64,000 nucleotides of DNA from Grimontia sedimenti (GCF_011045095.1 NZ_JAALDL010000009.1:141016-205015), one strand, 5' to 3'. Shown: positions 1-10,402, counted from the stretch's first letter. Notes: generated from the sequence alone by a model not told the origin. Numbers and translations: made by a program.

Positions 1-1
1 A

Positions 2-862
2 ACCAAGGAAAAAGGCGGCGTCATGAAATTGACAGCCCGCATCGATATCTACCCAACGGCAAATGCTTGCCACAAGCATCAATACAAGAAAGGCCTAGTC
101 ATGGGTCGTTTCGATATTGTTTCCCCTCAACACGCGGCGTTGGGCGGCATTTTCCAGTTTGGCGATGACTTCACAGTCCTGCTTCAGCGCCAATTTGAAA
201 CCCAGGCCCAAAGTTTTGTTGTTCAGGGTATTACGCCTTATTCAATTTCTCCGACTCAGCCTGATGTTGCCACTATGGTGGCGGAAGATACTGGCGCACA
301 GTATCTGTTAGTCGGCACGATTACTGATATGACGGCAACCATTGACCAAAAAGTGCTGAGGAAAGATCAGACAAACCGTCAACTGGCATTATCAATTGAT
401 GTCATTGATGGGAAATCCGGTGAGGTGATCTATCAAAATATCTACCGCGACATCGCTTCTTGGCCGTTTGAACGACATAGTAAAGTCGACACAAAAACAG
501 CGCGTTTCTGGGCATCGCCCTATGGCGAAATGGCACAGCGAATGAGCCGCAATATTTTGTTGGATCTAGAAAGTAACCTTGCGTGCAGAGCGACAACCCC
601 AGAGATCGTCTCGATCAACGGTCAAACAGGGCAAATCAATGCCGGTCGTATTCATGGCGTGAAACATGGAGACGAGCTGGCGCTGTGGCACAACGCCTCT
701 TTCACTGACCAATATGGCATTCACCGTACCCAAATGAAGAAAAGTGCTATTGGTCTGTCAGTGACCCGTGTTTACGAGAGCTCGGCGGAAGTTGCGGTAT
801 CCCCTGTCGAACTGGGTTCAAGTATTCAGATCGGCGATTTGGTGACCAAATACACTCAGTAA
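2..862 (+). CDS. flgT: Flagellar assembly protein FlgT (5' end outside window)
   Basis: FlgT builds the H ring around the basal body of the sodium-driven polar flagellum of Vibrio and helps load the MotX/MotY T ring; it acts in the periplasm. The reading frame is open to the left edge, so the true start and signal peptide lie outside the window and the ATG at 23 is internal. About 286 residues are visible, covering the middle domain (TANACHKHQYKKG region) and the C-terminal domain ending in SSIQIGDLVTKYTQ, which resembles the end of known FlgT proteins. The assignment rests on recalled family resemblance, not on an alignment. The gene is followed by a tRNA gene, so it is last in its unit. Confidence 0.8.
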   Translation, partial: TKEKGGVMKLTARIDIYPTANACHKHQYKKGLVMGRFDIVSPQHAALGGIFQFGDDFTVLLQRQFETQAQSFVVQGITPYSISPTQPDVATMVAEDTGAQYLLVGTITDMTATIDQKVLRKDQTNRQLALSIDVIDGKSGEVIYQNIYRDIASWPFERHSKVDTKTARFWASPYGEMAQRMSRNILLDLESNLACRATTPEIVSINGQTGQINAGRIHGVKHGDELALWHNASFTDQYGIHRTQMKKSAIGLSVTRVYESSAEVAVSPVELGSSIQIGDLVTKYTQ

Positions 863-941
863 CTTCTTTAAAGCCTTAACGTTAGGGCACAATTGGGTAT
901 ACTAACCACCCGGCGTTGATATTCTCCACATCAGCGCCAAC

Positions 942-1017
942 GCTCCCATAGCTCAACAGGATAGAGCAGTCGCCTCCTAAGCGATCGATCGGGGTTCGAG
1001 TCCCTGTGGGAGCGCCA
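942..1017 (+). tRNA. tRNA-Arg (anticodon CCT)
   Basis: A full cloverleaf is readable. The acceptor stem GCTCCCA (942-948) pairs with TGGGAGC (1007-1013), the D stem is GCTC/GAGC, and the anticodon stem GTCGC/GCGAT encloses the loop CTCCTAA. The TTCGAGT loop follows and CCA is encoded at 1015-1017. Anticodon CCU reads the rare AGG arginine codon. Confidence 0.97.
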
Positions 1018-1150
1018 TTTCATATCAACAGACATTTTTAACGACCCTCTCTAGATTAGACACCATTCAGGCCGCCAATTCACTTTTCTGTTGCTTCTCG
1101 CGGCATAAATTGATTCAAACCGAGCTCACATCAATTGAACGTCCTTACAC

Positions 1151-1178
1151 GAAAAAGCCTCTGGTGTAACCAGAGGCT
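1151..1178 (-). terminator. Rho-independent terminator of porin cassette A
   Basis: On the minus strand a 9-bp stem (AGCCTCTGG, 5-base loop, CCAGAGGCT) is followed directly by TTTTTC. It lies about 80 bases past the end of the broken DUF2057 gene and closes the first porin cassette. Confidence 0.8.
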
Positions 1179-1258
1179 AATGACTCAACAACGAATGTTG
1201 CAGCGTTTGAGTTTTGATAGAGAGTTCGCCGTATCTCAGTTTTCAGCTCAACATTGAT

Positions 1259-1968
1259 TTACTGCATAATCGCCCATGATAGAAACTCTTTTCTTTCTGT
1301 TGGAGTCAGGCTTTTAAACTGCCCTTTTAAGCTTTCCACTTTCACAGTCTCACGCAGAGAGATTTTGACCCCTTCAGGGTTTTGTTCGCTTTCTATCTTT
1401 GGAGCGACTTCTGTCGTTAGCTTGTTGTGGTTGGCTGCAACATCCAGAGTCCCATCAAGCACATCCTGTGTTTCTACACTTTGGCTGGCAAAAGAGAAGG
1501 TGTAGTCATTGCCAAGTTGTAGGCAGCAAGTTCTTCACCATAATCCCGCAATATACCCTTTCCACGCTGCAACACCCCAGTGTGAACATCCAGGATCTGG
1601 CCATTATTATACGAAACCTTTAGCGTTGGCTTGGTTTTAAAGTCACCTACCTCCTGTGCAGAGTCGAACTTCTTCCCAGGCTCAACAAGCACGTCGGTAT
1701 TTGACACATCAAAAGTCACTACAACTGGCTCTGATTTGAACTTGGTGAAAACACCATTTTCCCTGATGAGTTTTGATACCCTAACAACTAATTGATTAGG
1801 GCCATCAGGTAGCTCTACTTTCGTCATCTGCGAAAGAAGTGAACTGACTTCTTCTCCATTCACCAACATTGGCTCAATAGACACATCGAACTCAACATTG
1901 ACTGCGGCCAAAGAACTAAATGATGCCATTATAGCTGCTGTTGCAATTGTTCTTTTTAATAATCCCAC
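1259..1968 (-). pseudogene. DUF2057 (YccT/UPF0319) family protein, frameshifted copy
   Basis: This is a second copy of the exported DUF2057 protein encoded intact at 6058-6765. Reading from 1968 the frame gives the signal peptide and the shared body as far as LAAYNLA, then changes to an unrelated tail and stops at 1474. The expected continuation (NDYTFSFA, later GVKISLRETV and the end KEFLSWAIMQ) is found in the next frame down to 1259. The intact copy has ATCATTTGCC where this one has GTCATTGCC, so a single T (A on the coding strand) is missing near 1509-1510. Everything after the lesion is still well conserved, so the loss is recent or a sequencing error. It follows porin A by 84 bases and was probably cotranscribed with it. 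The product, if made, would be truncated at 164 residues. Confidence 0.88.
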
Positions 1969-1982
1969 TATTTAGTCCTCTT

Positions 1983-2014
1983 TAAGAAAAATGCGAGCAC
2001 CGGAAGGCACTCGC
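1983..2014 (-). promoter_or_regulatory. Intercistronic hairpin with T tract, porin A/DUF2057
   Basis: On the minus strand a 9-bp stem (GCGAGTGCC / GGTGCTCGC, two G-U pairs, loop TTCC) is followed by ATTTTTCTT and then the ribosome-binding site of the DUF2057 gene. It looks like a leaky terminator or attenuator that lets only part of the porin transcripts continue. The second cassette has an equivalent hairpin at 6781-6811. Confidence 0.6.
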
Positions 2015-2051
2015 ACAAAAAGCTCCACGTTATTAAAATTTATAACGGGGC

Positions 2052-3053
2052 TTAGAAGTAGTATTCTGCACCAATCAGAAGACGAGTAGTGTCTGCTGAT
2101 TCGTCACTTTCATTGAAGTCATAGTTACGCACATCCATGTACAGGTAAGTACTTGGCAGCAGGTAACCTAAACGCGCAGTGATTGCTTGGTCGGCAGTAT
2201 CGGTAGTACCGTCAGCGTCGTCTGTTGATGCATAGCCAAGTTTCGCCAGGAACTTGTCAGTAAACATGTACTGAGCAGTTGCAGAAATTGCATTCTGATT
2301 GTCGCCATCAGCTTCCATCATCTTGTATGCAGCAGACAGAGTCAGTTTGTCCAGGTACAGGTTACCGCCTACGATTGCGTAAGAGTGATCAACGAAAGAT
2401 TTATCTTCTGCTTCGCCACGGTTGTAGTAACCTGCGTGCAGGCCATACATGTCTTGAGTGAAGTAAACTGCCGCTGACATAATGATGTCAGAAGTTGATT
2501 TTTCCATGCCAGAAGCAGTGACATTAAACTTCACTGGGCCCATTGCAGCAGATTCAAAACGGATCATGTTGTCCGCGCGATCTTGGAAAGACACGCCCAG
2601 ATCATTGTTCCAATCGAACACGTTACCCAGACCAGGGTTAGAGTGTGGCCAGTCAACGATGTCGTAAGCTGCATGAGTCATACGACCAATTTTCAGGTTA
2701 CCGAAATCAAAGCCCAAACCAACGAATGTGTCACGGCCACCTAGGATACCGCGGTCTGATGCCCATGCTGAGTCAGCGTGAGAAGCCCAGCCAGACTCGA
2801 TTTGCCACAGAAAATCTGCACCAAAATCTTCGTATACGTGCTTACCTTTGAAGCCGATTTTAGATTCAATACCAACAGTGTTGTTAGAATCTTTGCCGCT
2901 TGCTGCTGGGGAGTCGAACATGTTGTACGCTGCTGCGGTACCGTAGATTTCGAAGTTTTCACCAGCCAGTTGAACTGCTGCGTTTGCTGAACCTGCAGCT
3001 GCCATAGTAGCGATCGCTGCACCGATTAGAGTGCGTTTAAACATTTTATCCAT
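2052..3053 (-). CDS. Outer-membrane porin (copy A)
   Basis: A general diffusion porin of the gram-negative porin family; it forms a water-filled beta-barrel in the outer membrane. The precursor has 333 residues with a classic signal peptide (about residues 1-25, ending AAGSANA) and the mature protein begins AVQLAGENFEIYG. The chain is rich in alternating aromatic strands (for example VGIESKIGFKGKH, NLKIGRMTH) and ends in GAEYYF; a terminal phenylalanine is the BAM-recognised signature of porins. The ATG at 3053 is preceded at good distance by AAGGAG; an in-frame ATG three codons later is the alternative. It is very similar along its whole length to the porin at 6849-7850. The next gene downstream is the DUF2057 pseudogene. 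Substrate preference cannot be read from sequence. Confidence 0.92.
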   Translation of the reverse strand: MDKMFKRTLIGAAIATMAAAGSANAAVQLAGENFEIYGTAAAYNMFDSPAASGKDSNNTVGIESKIGFKGKHVYEDFGADFLWQIESGWASHADSAWASDRGILGGRDTFVGLGFDFGNLKIGRMTHAAYDIVDWPHSNPGLGNVFDWNNDLGVSFQDRADNMIRFESAAMGPVKFNVTASGMEKSTSDIIMSAAVYFTQDMYGLHAGYYNRGEAEDKSFVDHSYAIVGGNLYLDKLTLSAAYKMMEADGDNQNAISATAQYMFTDKFLAKLGYASTDDADGTTDTADQAITARLGYLLPSTYLYMDVRNYDFNESDESADTTRLLIGAEYYF

Positions 3054-3094
3054 GGATAACTCCTTAAATAAGTTTTTTACCGGTAGAGAGTTAC

Positions 3095-3125
3095 GCTTGC
3101 TTCTAGTTGGCCGCCGAAAGCAAAC
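3095..3125 (-). promoter_or_regulatory. Porin A leader hairpin with shared loop motif
   Basis: In the 5' leader of porin A, about 45-70 bases before the start codon, GTTTGCTT pairs with AAGCAAGC (8 bp, one G-U) around a 15-base loop containing CGGCGGCCAAC. The same 13-base string (plus strand GTTGGCCGCCGAA, here 3106-3118) occurs in the leader of porin B, where it is also mostly in a loop although the stem differs. It may be a target for a small RNA or a protein; this is inference. Confidence 0.45.
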
Positions 3126-3453
3126 GGCACCGGGTTTGTTTATTGATGTAATTTATCAACGTGGAGAAGCTTAATTCGGAACGATAAAAAAAAAATCCGT
3201 ATCTGAATGAAGTTTGAATTGGTTCAAAATTAAAAGATAAAACGATCAAAACACTTTAAAAACAAAAGGATGAAGGGGGCATAAAAATATAAAAGAAAGT
3301 AATTTTTAGCTGGAGGGTTATTGGCATGACACAGATCTCATCATTTCCCAGAAAAGAAAAACAGAGAACTCAATCTTCATTTTCCTCAAGGACAATTAGT
3401 CGATCTGTTTCGCATTCATTTCTGGGTTGGCACAGACCAAGAGGCAAAAAAAA
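3126..3453. other. Porin A upstream region, no gene seen
   Basis: AT-rich intergenic DNA between the porin A leader and the gltX terminator. It must hold the porin A promoter (minus strand), but I could not pick out convincing -35/-10 hexamers. No open frame with a ribosome-binding site was seen. Confidence 0.5.
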
Positions 3454-3477
3454 AGCCCCATCACCAATGACGGGGCT
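3445..3477 (-). terminator. gltX terminator
   Basis: On the minus strand AGCCCCGTCA, loop TTGG, TGATGGGGCT (10 bp with one G-U pair) is followed by a run of T residues. It begins 23 bases after the gltX stop codon. Confidence 0.9.
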
Positions 3478-3499
3478 TCACTGATTTGTTTAAAAGTGC

Positions 3500-4924
3500 T
3501 TACTGTTGAGCTTCACGCGCAGCGATGAACTCAATAGCCTGTTTGATTCGGGACAAGACACGCTCTTTACCAATCAAGCTCATCACAGCATCAACGGATG
3601 GTGATTGACCTTGACCAGTCACAGCAACACGAAGTGGCATACCCACTTTACCCATCCCTAACTCGAGCTCATTGCAAACGTCAGCGATAAGTTGGTGGAG
3701 GTTTTCAGTGTTCCACTCTTCAATAGACTCAGCTTTACTTAGTGCCAACTCTAAAGCTTCTTTTGCGACTGGGCGAAGGTGCTTTTTCGCCGCACCCGCT
3801 TCAAATTCTTCAAAGTCTTGGTAGAAGTAACGGCATTGGTCGGCGAGTTCAATCAAGGTATTGCAGCGCTCTCCAACAAGCTTGATCACATCAGTGATAG
3901 CCGGGCCGTTGCTAACATCAATTTCTTTCGCATCAAGATGCCACTGTAGGTATTTCGCTACATACTCTGGCTCAGACGTCTTGATGTAGTGGTTGTTCAA
4001 CCAAAGCAGTTTATCCGTGTTGAATGCAGAAGCCGACTTACTAACCGACTCAAGATTGAACAACTGAATCATTTCATCTAGAGAGAAGATTTCCTGATCG
4101 CCGTGAGACCATCCCAAGCGAACAAGGTAATTCAGCAGTGCCTGTGGGAGGTAACCTTCATCTCGGTACTGCATCACACTCACTGCGCCATGGCGTTTTG
4201 AGAGCTTTGCGCCATCATCACCCAGGATCATTGAGCAATGTGCGAATTCTGGTACTGCCGCACCAATAGCTTTGTAAATGTTGATTTGGCGAGGAGTATT
4301 GTTGATGTGATCTTCACCACGAACAACCTGAGTAATCCCCATATCCCAGTCATCAATGACCACACAGAAATTGTATGTCGGGCTGCCATCAGTTCGGCGG
4401 ATAATTAGATCATCTAACTCACTGTTTGCGATTTCGATGCGACCACGGATTTTGTCATCAAAAACCACGGAGCCTTCTTTCGGATTACGGAAACGAATAC
4501 AAAATGGTGAGTCTTCTGTCGCCGCTTCATTCGCTGCAACCACTTTAGGATGGCCTGCATCATAACGCGGCTTTACACCGGCAGCCATTTGCTCTTCGCG
4601 GATTTCATCCAGCAGCTCTTTTGGCGCATAACATTTGTATGCTTTATCTTCTGCAAGTAACTGTTCAACAACTTCGTTGTAGCGATCGAAGCGTTTAGTT
4701 TGATAGTAAGGTCCTTCGTCCCAATCAAGCCCTAGCCACTCCATGCCTTCAATGATTGCATCGATAGCTTCTTGGGTTGAGCGTTCCAGGTCGGTATCTT
4801 CGATTCGAAGGACAAACTCACCACCAGCGTGTTTGGCACAAAGCCAAGAATACAGTGCAGTACGCGCACCACCTACATGCAAGAAGCCTGTTGGGCTTGG
4901 AGCAAAACGAGTTTTAACAGTCAT
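3500..4924 (-). CDS. gltX: Glutamate--tRNA ligase
   Basis: Class I aminoacyl-tRNA synthetase that charges tRNA-Glu with glutamate using ATP, in the cytoplasm. The N-terminus [18 protein letters not shown] carries the HIGH-type motif as HVGG, and GAKLSKRHG (about residue 240) is the KMSKS-type loop. I start at the ATG at 4924, giving 474 residues, the usual length. The frame stays open 30 codons further upstream, but that extension has no family resemblance. The gene is monocistronic, with its own terminator, and sits between the two porin cassettes on the same strand. Confidence 0.96.
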   Translation of the reverse strand: MTVKTRFAPSPTGFLHVGGARTALYSWLCAKHAGGEFVLRIEDTDLERSTQEAIDAIIEGMEWLGLDWDEGPYYQTKRFDRYNEVVEQLLAEDKAYKCYAPKELLDEIREEQMAAGVKPRYDAGHPKVVAANEAATEDSPFCIRFRNPKEGSVVFDDKIRGRIEIANSELDDLIIRRTDGSPTYNFCVVIDDWDMGITQVVRGEDHINNTPRQINIYKAIGAAVPEFAHCSMILGDDGAKLSKRHGAVSVMQYRDEGYLPQALLNYLVRLGWSHGDQEIFSLDEMIQLFNLESVSKSASAFNTDKLLWLNNHYIKTSEPEYVAKYLQWHLDAKEIDVSNGPAITDVIKLVGERCNTLIELADQCRYFYQDFEEFEAGAAKKHLRPVAKEALELALSKAESIEEWNTENLHQLIADVCNELELGMGKVGMPLRVAVTGQGQSPSVDAVMSLIGKERVLSRIKQAIEFIAAREAQQ

Positions 4925-5799
4925 GTTAATCCTATAACGTTCGGCGTTGTTGAATTGAGCGGATGTTTCCGATAGGGCGCTATTGTAAGCGCACAAGCGC
5001 TTGGGGACAATCATTGCCTCGATACTGCCCCAAGTTGATTCCGCACCCTATTCATCTACAAAATGCTGACTAAACGAAAGTCATTGATTAAGGAGCTATT
5101 AAATCTATTTTGCAACTGACCACCTTATCTATTAGCCGACCACTGATCGCATTAACAGATATATACAGTAGCGTAACCAAACTCGAGTTAAGTTTGCCTT
5201 TAAAATATCTTTCATTCATTCTTTCACGAGAGCAAAAAAGTCATTAAAGTAATGAAGCCTATTTTCTTTTTAAAACAATACAGATAAAGATTATGCAAAA
5301 AGTGTAATTTTTATATAAAGTCCAGCTTACCCTACAGACAGTCTTAAATTTTATCGGCATATCATTCGGCATTGTGCCGTCTGTTTCATCTTCAATCACA
5401 CTACAATGGCTTTGTATATGGCGCTCCCGGCAACCAGTTACTCTGACGGCATGGTGACTGAAAGAGTTGGCGGAACTATCATTGAGACCTCAAATGCCAA
5501 CTATAAAAAAACAAAAGAATATTTTAAATTTATTCATTACCTTGAAATATTTCTCATCAAAAAAATGGTAGTTTCATGCACTCGAAAAACCTCATCAACC
5601 AATAAATAGTAAGCAATAAAAACGATGAGACACATTTATACCAATGGTTATTTAATATTTTTTACTTGGAAAATTTACTAAGAAAATTAAATAGAAACAG
5701 AATTTAATTTTTGATCTTTCTTTATCTCTCTACATACTTTAGTTGTGAGCATCGCTACTAAATGCTTATATCCTAAAAATAAAACTTGGAGAAACTTCA
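4925..5799. other. Long AT-rich intergenic region, no gene supported
   Basis: About 875 bases between gltX and the small secreted-peptide gene. The right-hand two thirds are strikingly AT-rich. The only open frame of note (5406-5609, plus) has no ribosome-binding site and no family resemblance, so I do not call it. The gltX promoter must lie near the left edge and the promoter of the peptide gene near the right edge. Confidence 0.5.
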
Positions 5800-5973
5800 A
5801 TGAAGATTATCTTTTTTGCAGTCGTAAGTGCTTTGCTGGCGTTCAATGCTTCGGCCCAGTCGGGCGAATCGCAAGGAGCAGGCCTCGGCAAAAATGTAGA
5901 GTGTGTTTATTCTGGCGGAATGACAAACTACGTCCCCATTGGTTACTGCAAAGTAACTGGTGGAAAACACTGA
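5800..5973 (+). CDS. Small secreted peptide, unknown function
   Basis: A 57-codon gene starting at ATG 5800, eight bases after a GGAG ribosome-binding site. Residues 1-19 form a textbook signal peptide (MKIIFFAVVSALLAFNASA) with an AXA cleavage site. The mature peptide of about 38 residues begins QSGESQG and contains two cysteines (ECVYSGG and IGYCKVTGG, 15 residues apart) that could form one disulfide. It ends at TGA 5971-5973, and a strong bidirectional terminator follows at 6021-6046. I do not recognise the family. A signal peptide, ribosome-binding site and terminator together make it likely to be a real gene. A periplasmic or secreted peptide is the only inference made. Confidence 0.7.
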   Translation: MKIIFFAVVSALLAFNASAQSGESQGAGLGKNVECVYSGGMTNYVPIGYCKVTGGKH

Positions 5974-6020
5974 GCAACGTAGCAAGCCATGTTCTGGCCC
6001 AAGGAAAGGCTCAGAAGTAA

Positions 6021-6046
6021 AAAACCAGTGTAAACACACTGGTTTT
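6021..6046. terminator. Bidirectional terminator between peptide gene and DUF2057
   Basis: Perfect 11-bp stem AAAACCAGTGT / ACACTGGTTTT with a 4-base loop, with T runs on both strands. It serves the small peptide gene (plus) and the second porin/DUF2057 cassette (minus, ending at 6058). Confidence 0.92.
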
Positions 6047-6057
6047 TTCGTTTAACG

Positions 6058-6765
6058 TTATTGCATAATCGCCCAAGATAAGAACTCTTTTTTCTCAGTC
6101 GGCGTTAAGCTTTTAAACTGCCCTTTTAAACTCTCGACCTTTACCGTTTCTCGCAATGAGATTTTCACGCCTTCTTGGCTTTCCTTGGTCTTCTTAACGA
6201 GAGCTGCATCTGCAGCCACTTCACTCTGGGTGACAGCAATCAGTGTTTCCTCAAGAGCTGCCGCTGTCTCTGTAGTCTTGCGAGCAAAAGAAAAGGTGTA
6301 ATCATTTGCCATGTTGTAAGCAGCAAGCTCATCACCGTAATCACGTAAAATCCCTTTACCTCGTGTCAGTACTCCAGTATGGGCATTCAACGACTCACCA
6401 TTCTTATATGAAAGCTTCAGTGTAGGTTTGGTTTCAAAATCACCCACTTCCTGTACAGAAGTAAACTTCTTACCAGGCTCAACCATGATATCGGCGTTTG
6501 ACACATCAAAAGTCATCACAACTGGCTCGGACTTAAACTTAGTGAAAACACCGTTCTCTCTGATGAGTTTTGAAACTCTCACCACTAACTGGTTTGGGCC
6601 GTCAGGTAATTCCACCTTGGTCATTTGTGTAAGCAGGGAGCTAACCTCCTCCCCATTAACTAGCATTGGTTCAATAGCTACATCGAACTCAACATTAACT
6701 GCAGCAAAAGAACTAAATGATGCCATTATAGCCGTTGTTGCAATTGTTTTTCTCAATAATCCCAT
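6058..6765 (-). CDS. DUF2057 (YccT/UPF0319) family exported protein
   Basis: A 235-residue protein with a signal peptide (about residues 1-21, ending SFA). Conserved blocks PMLVNGEEVSSLL, ELPDGPNQLVVRVSKLI and the C-terminal FKSLTPTEKKEFLSWA match the pattern of E. coli YccT (ELDNGPHQLVFRVEKTI; FLQWAEKQ at the end), so I assign it to DUF2057. The molecular function of the family is not established to my knowledge; YccT is a periplasmic protein. The gene follows porin B by 83 bases with an attenuator-like hairpin between, so the two are probably one unit. An almost identical but frameshifted copy is at 1259-1968, which leaves this as the only intact version here. Confidence 0.85.
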   Translation of the reverse strand: MGLLRKTIATTAIMASFSSFAAVNVEFDVAIEPMLVNGEEVSSLLTQMTKVELPDGPNQLVVRVSKLIRENGVFTKFKSEPVVMTFDVSNADIMVEPGKKFTSVQEVGDFETKPTLKLSYKNGESLNAHTGVLTRGKGILRDYGDELAAYNMANDYTFSFARKTTETAAALEETLIAVTQSEVAADAALVKKTKESQEGVKISLRETVKVESLKGQFKSLTPTEKKEFLSWAIMQ

Positions 6766-6780
6766 TATTTAGTCCTCTCT

Positions 6781-6811
6781 AAGAAAAATGCGAGCACCAT
6801 AGGGCGCCCGC
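6781..6811 (-). promoter_or_regulatory. Intercistronic hairpin with T tract, porin B/DUF2057
   Basis: On the minus strand GCGGGCGCC pairs with GGTGCTCGC (9 bp, two G-U pairs, loop CTAT) and is followed by ATTTTTCTT and the DUF2057 ribosome-binding site. Relative to the copy at 1983-2014 the 5' arm has two substitutions, both of which keep the pairing. Confidence 0.6.
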
Positions 6812-6848
6812 ACAAAAAGCTTATGTTATTAACAACTTATAACTGAGC

Positions 6849-7850
6849 TTAGAAGTAGTATTCTGCACCAATCAGAAGACGAGTAGTGTCTGCTGATTCA
6901 TCGCTGTCATTCATGTCGTAGTTACGAACATCCATGTACAGGTAAGTGCTTGGCAGCAGGTAACCCAGACGTGCAGTGATTGCTTGGTCTGAAGTGCCAG
7001 TAGTACCTTCAGCGTCGTCAGTCGATGCATAGCCTACTTTCGCCAGCAACTTGTCAGTAAACAAGTATTGTGCAGTTGCAGAGATAGCGCTTTGATCGTT
7101 ATCACCGTATTCCATCAGCTTGTATGCAGCAGACAGAGTCAGTTTATCCAGGTAAACGTTACCACCTACGATTGCGTAAGAATGCTCTTCGAATGAGTTA
7201 TCTTCCGCTTCACCACGGCTGTAGATACCAGCGTGCAGACCAAACTTATCTTGAGTGAAGTATACAGCCGCAGAAGTGATGATATCAGAAGTAGAGCTTT
7301 CCATGCCTGAAGCGGTCACGTTGAACTTGACTGGGCCCATTGCTGCAGATTCAAAACGGATCATGTTATCTGCACGGTCTTGGAAGCCAGCGCCAAGGTC
7401 GTTGTTCCAGTCAAACACATTACCCAGACCTGGGTTAGAGTGTGGCCAGTCAACGATGTCGTAAGAAGCGTGGGTCATACGACCGATTTTCAGGTTACCG
7501 AAATCAAAGCCCAGACCGATGAACGTATCACGACCACCTAGCAGACCACGATCAGATGCCCAAGATGAATCTGCGTGAGATGCCCAACCAGACTCGATTT
7601 GCCACAGGAAGTCAGGGCCGAAGTCTTCGTAAACGTGCTTGCCTTTGAAGCCGATTTTAGATTCGATACCAACAGTGTTAGTTGAATCAGAGCCGCTTGC
7701 TTTTGGTGAATCGAACATGTTGTACGCTGCTGCAGTACCGTAAATTTCGAAGTTTTCACCAGCCAGTTGAACTGCTGCGTTTGCAGAGCCAGCTGCAGCT
7801 ACTGCAGCGATCGCTGTACCAAGTAGAGCGCGTTTGAACATTTTTTCCAT
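6849..7850 (-). CDS. Outer-membrane porin (copy B)
   Basis: A 333-residue trimeric-type porin, the close paralogue of the one at 2052-3053; both have the same length, the same signal-peptide pattern (cleavage after AAGSANA) and the same end (GAEYYF). Differences cluster in putative surface loops, for example around KASGSDSTN, YGDNDQS and EGTTGTSDQ, while barrel strands are nearly unchanged, as expected for paralogues under different external selection. AGGAG lies nine bases before the ATG at 7850. It is followed by the intact DUF2057 gene. ligA lies upstream on the same strand but is separated by a terminator and about 500 bases. Confidence 0.92.
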   Translation of the reverse strand: MEKMFKRALLGTAIAAVAAAGSANAAVQLAGENFEIYGTAAAYNMFDSPKASGSDSTNTVGIESKIGFKGKHVYEDFGPDFLWQIESGWASHADSSWASDRGLLGGRDTFIGLGFDFGNLKIGRMTHASYDIVDWPHSNPGLGNVFDWNNDLGAGFQDRADNMIRFESAAMGPVKFNVTASGMESSTSDIITSAAVYFTQDKFGLHAGIYSRGEAEDNSFEEHSYAIVGGNVYLDKLTLSAAYKLMEYGDNDQSAISATAQYLFTDKLLAKVGYASTDDAEGTTGTSDQAITARLGYLLPSTYLYMDVRNYDMNDSDESADTTRLLIGAEYYF

Positions 7851-7886
7851 GGAAAATAACTCCTAAAGGGATTTTTCAGAATTCCA

Positions 7887-7924
7887 AGTCATCGCCGTTA
7901 TGGTTGGCCGCCGAAGCAATGACT
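7887..7924 (-). promoter_or_regulatory. Porin B leader hairpin with shared loop motif
   Basis: In the leader of porin B, AGTCATTGC pairs with GCGATGACT (9 bp, one G-U) around a loop that contains CGGCGGCCAAC, the string also displayed in the porin A leader. The 13-base identity (7903-7915) stands out because the surrounding leader sequences are quite different. Confidence 0.45.
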
Positions 7925-8331
7925 CGTTTATTCGATTTTCTAAAACGACTCAAATTCATCGTTTTAGATTTGTTGTCACCGATTGAACTCTCCCTCAACC
8001 GATGAGTCTCAGACTACTTTCACCTGAAAAAACATCAACGAGAACTTTATTTGTTATTAAAAAAATATGACTCGGTGCAAAGTTCCATCCATGTTCGTGA
8101 TCGAGATCCCTTATTTAGATAAACACATAAAAACAAAAACATAAAACCTTTAAATTCAATTGTTTACTGCCATAGCGCTAGCGATAAAAATACCAAAAAG
8201 ACTGTATTGAGATCGTTATCACATATTCATTTTCGAGACAAAGAAATGAATTTCCAGTCGTTTTAACGGCCAAATTTCATCTCGTGAAATATCTGAAATG
8301 GATCGCAAAAGCGCTTAGGGCGGGGCATAAA
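7925..8331. other. Porin B upstream region, no gene seen
   Basis: About 400 AT-rich bases between the porin B leader and the ligA terminator. It should contain the porin B promoter; no convincing hexamers, operator or open frame could be supported. Confidence 0.5.
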
Positions 8332-8356
8332 AAACGCCAGCATGATGCTGGCGTTT
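8325..8356 (-). terminator. ligA terminator
   Basis: Perfect 12-bp stem AAACGCCAGCAT / ATGCTGGCGTTT with one base between, followed on the minus strand by a T tract. It lies 24 bases after the ligA stop. Confidence 0.92.
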
Positions 8357-8380
8357 GTGGCGGGTTTGTATTTGATGGAA

Positions 8381-10402
<2,022 letters not shown>

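Noticed and set aside
1503-1516. Programmed frameshifting at the DUF2057 lesion
   Set aside because: No slippery heptamer is present at the site and the intact paralogue needs no shift.
1474-1968. Treating the shortened DUF2057 reading frame as a complete gene
   Set aside because: Its last residues do not match the paralogue, whereas the following frame does; a frameshift explains both parts better.
4925-5014. Thirty-codon N-terminal extension of gltX
   Set aside because: GltX proteins begin at the [13 protein letters not shown]-type segment; the extension shows no similarity to the family.
5406-5609. Open frame of 67 codons in the AT-rich gap
   Set aside because: No ribosome-binding site, no recognisable motif and amino-acid composition as expected from AT-rich non-coding DNA.
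5745-6020. Open frame of 91 codons overlapping the secreted-peptide gene
   Set aside because: It lies out of frame over the small gene, which has the signal peptide and ribosome-binding site; the longer frame has neither.
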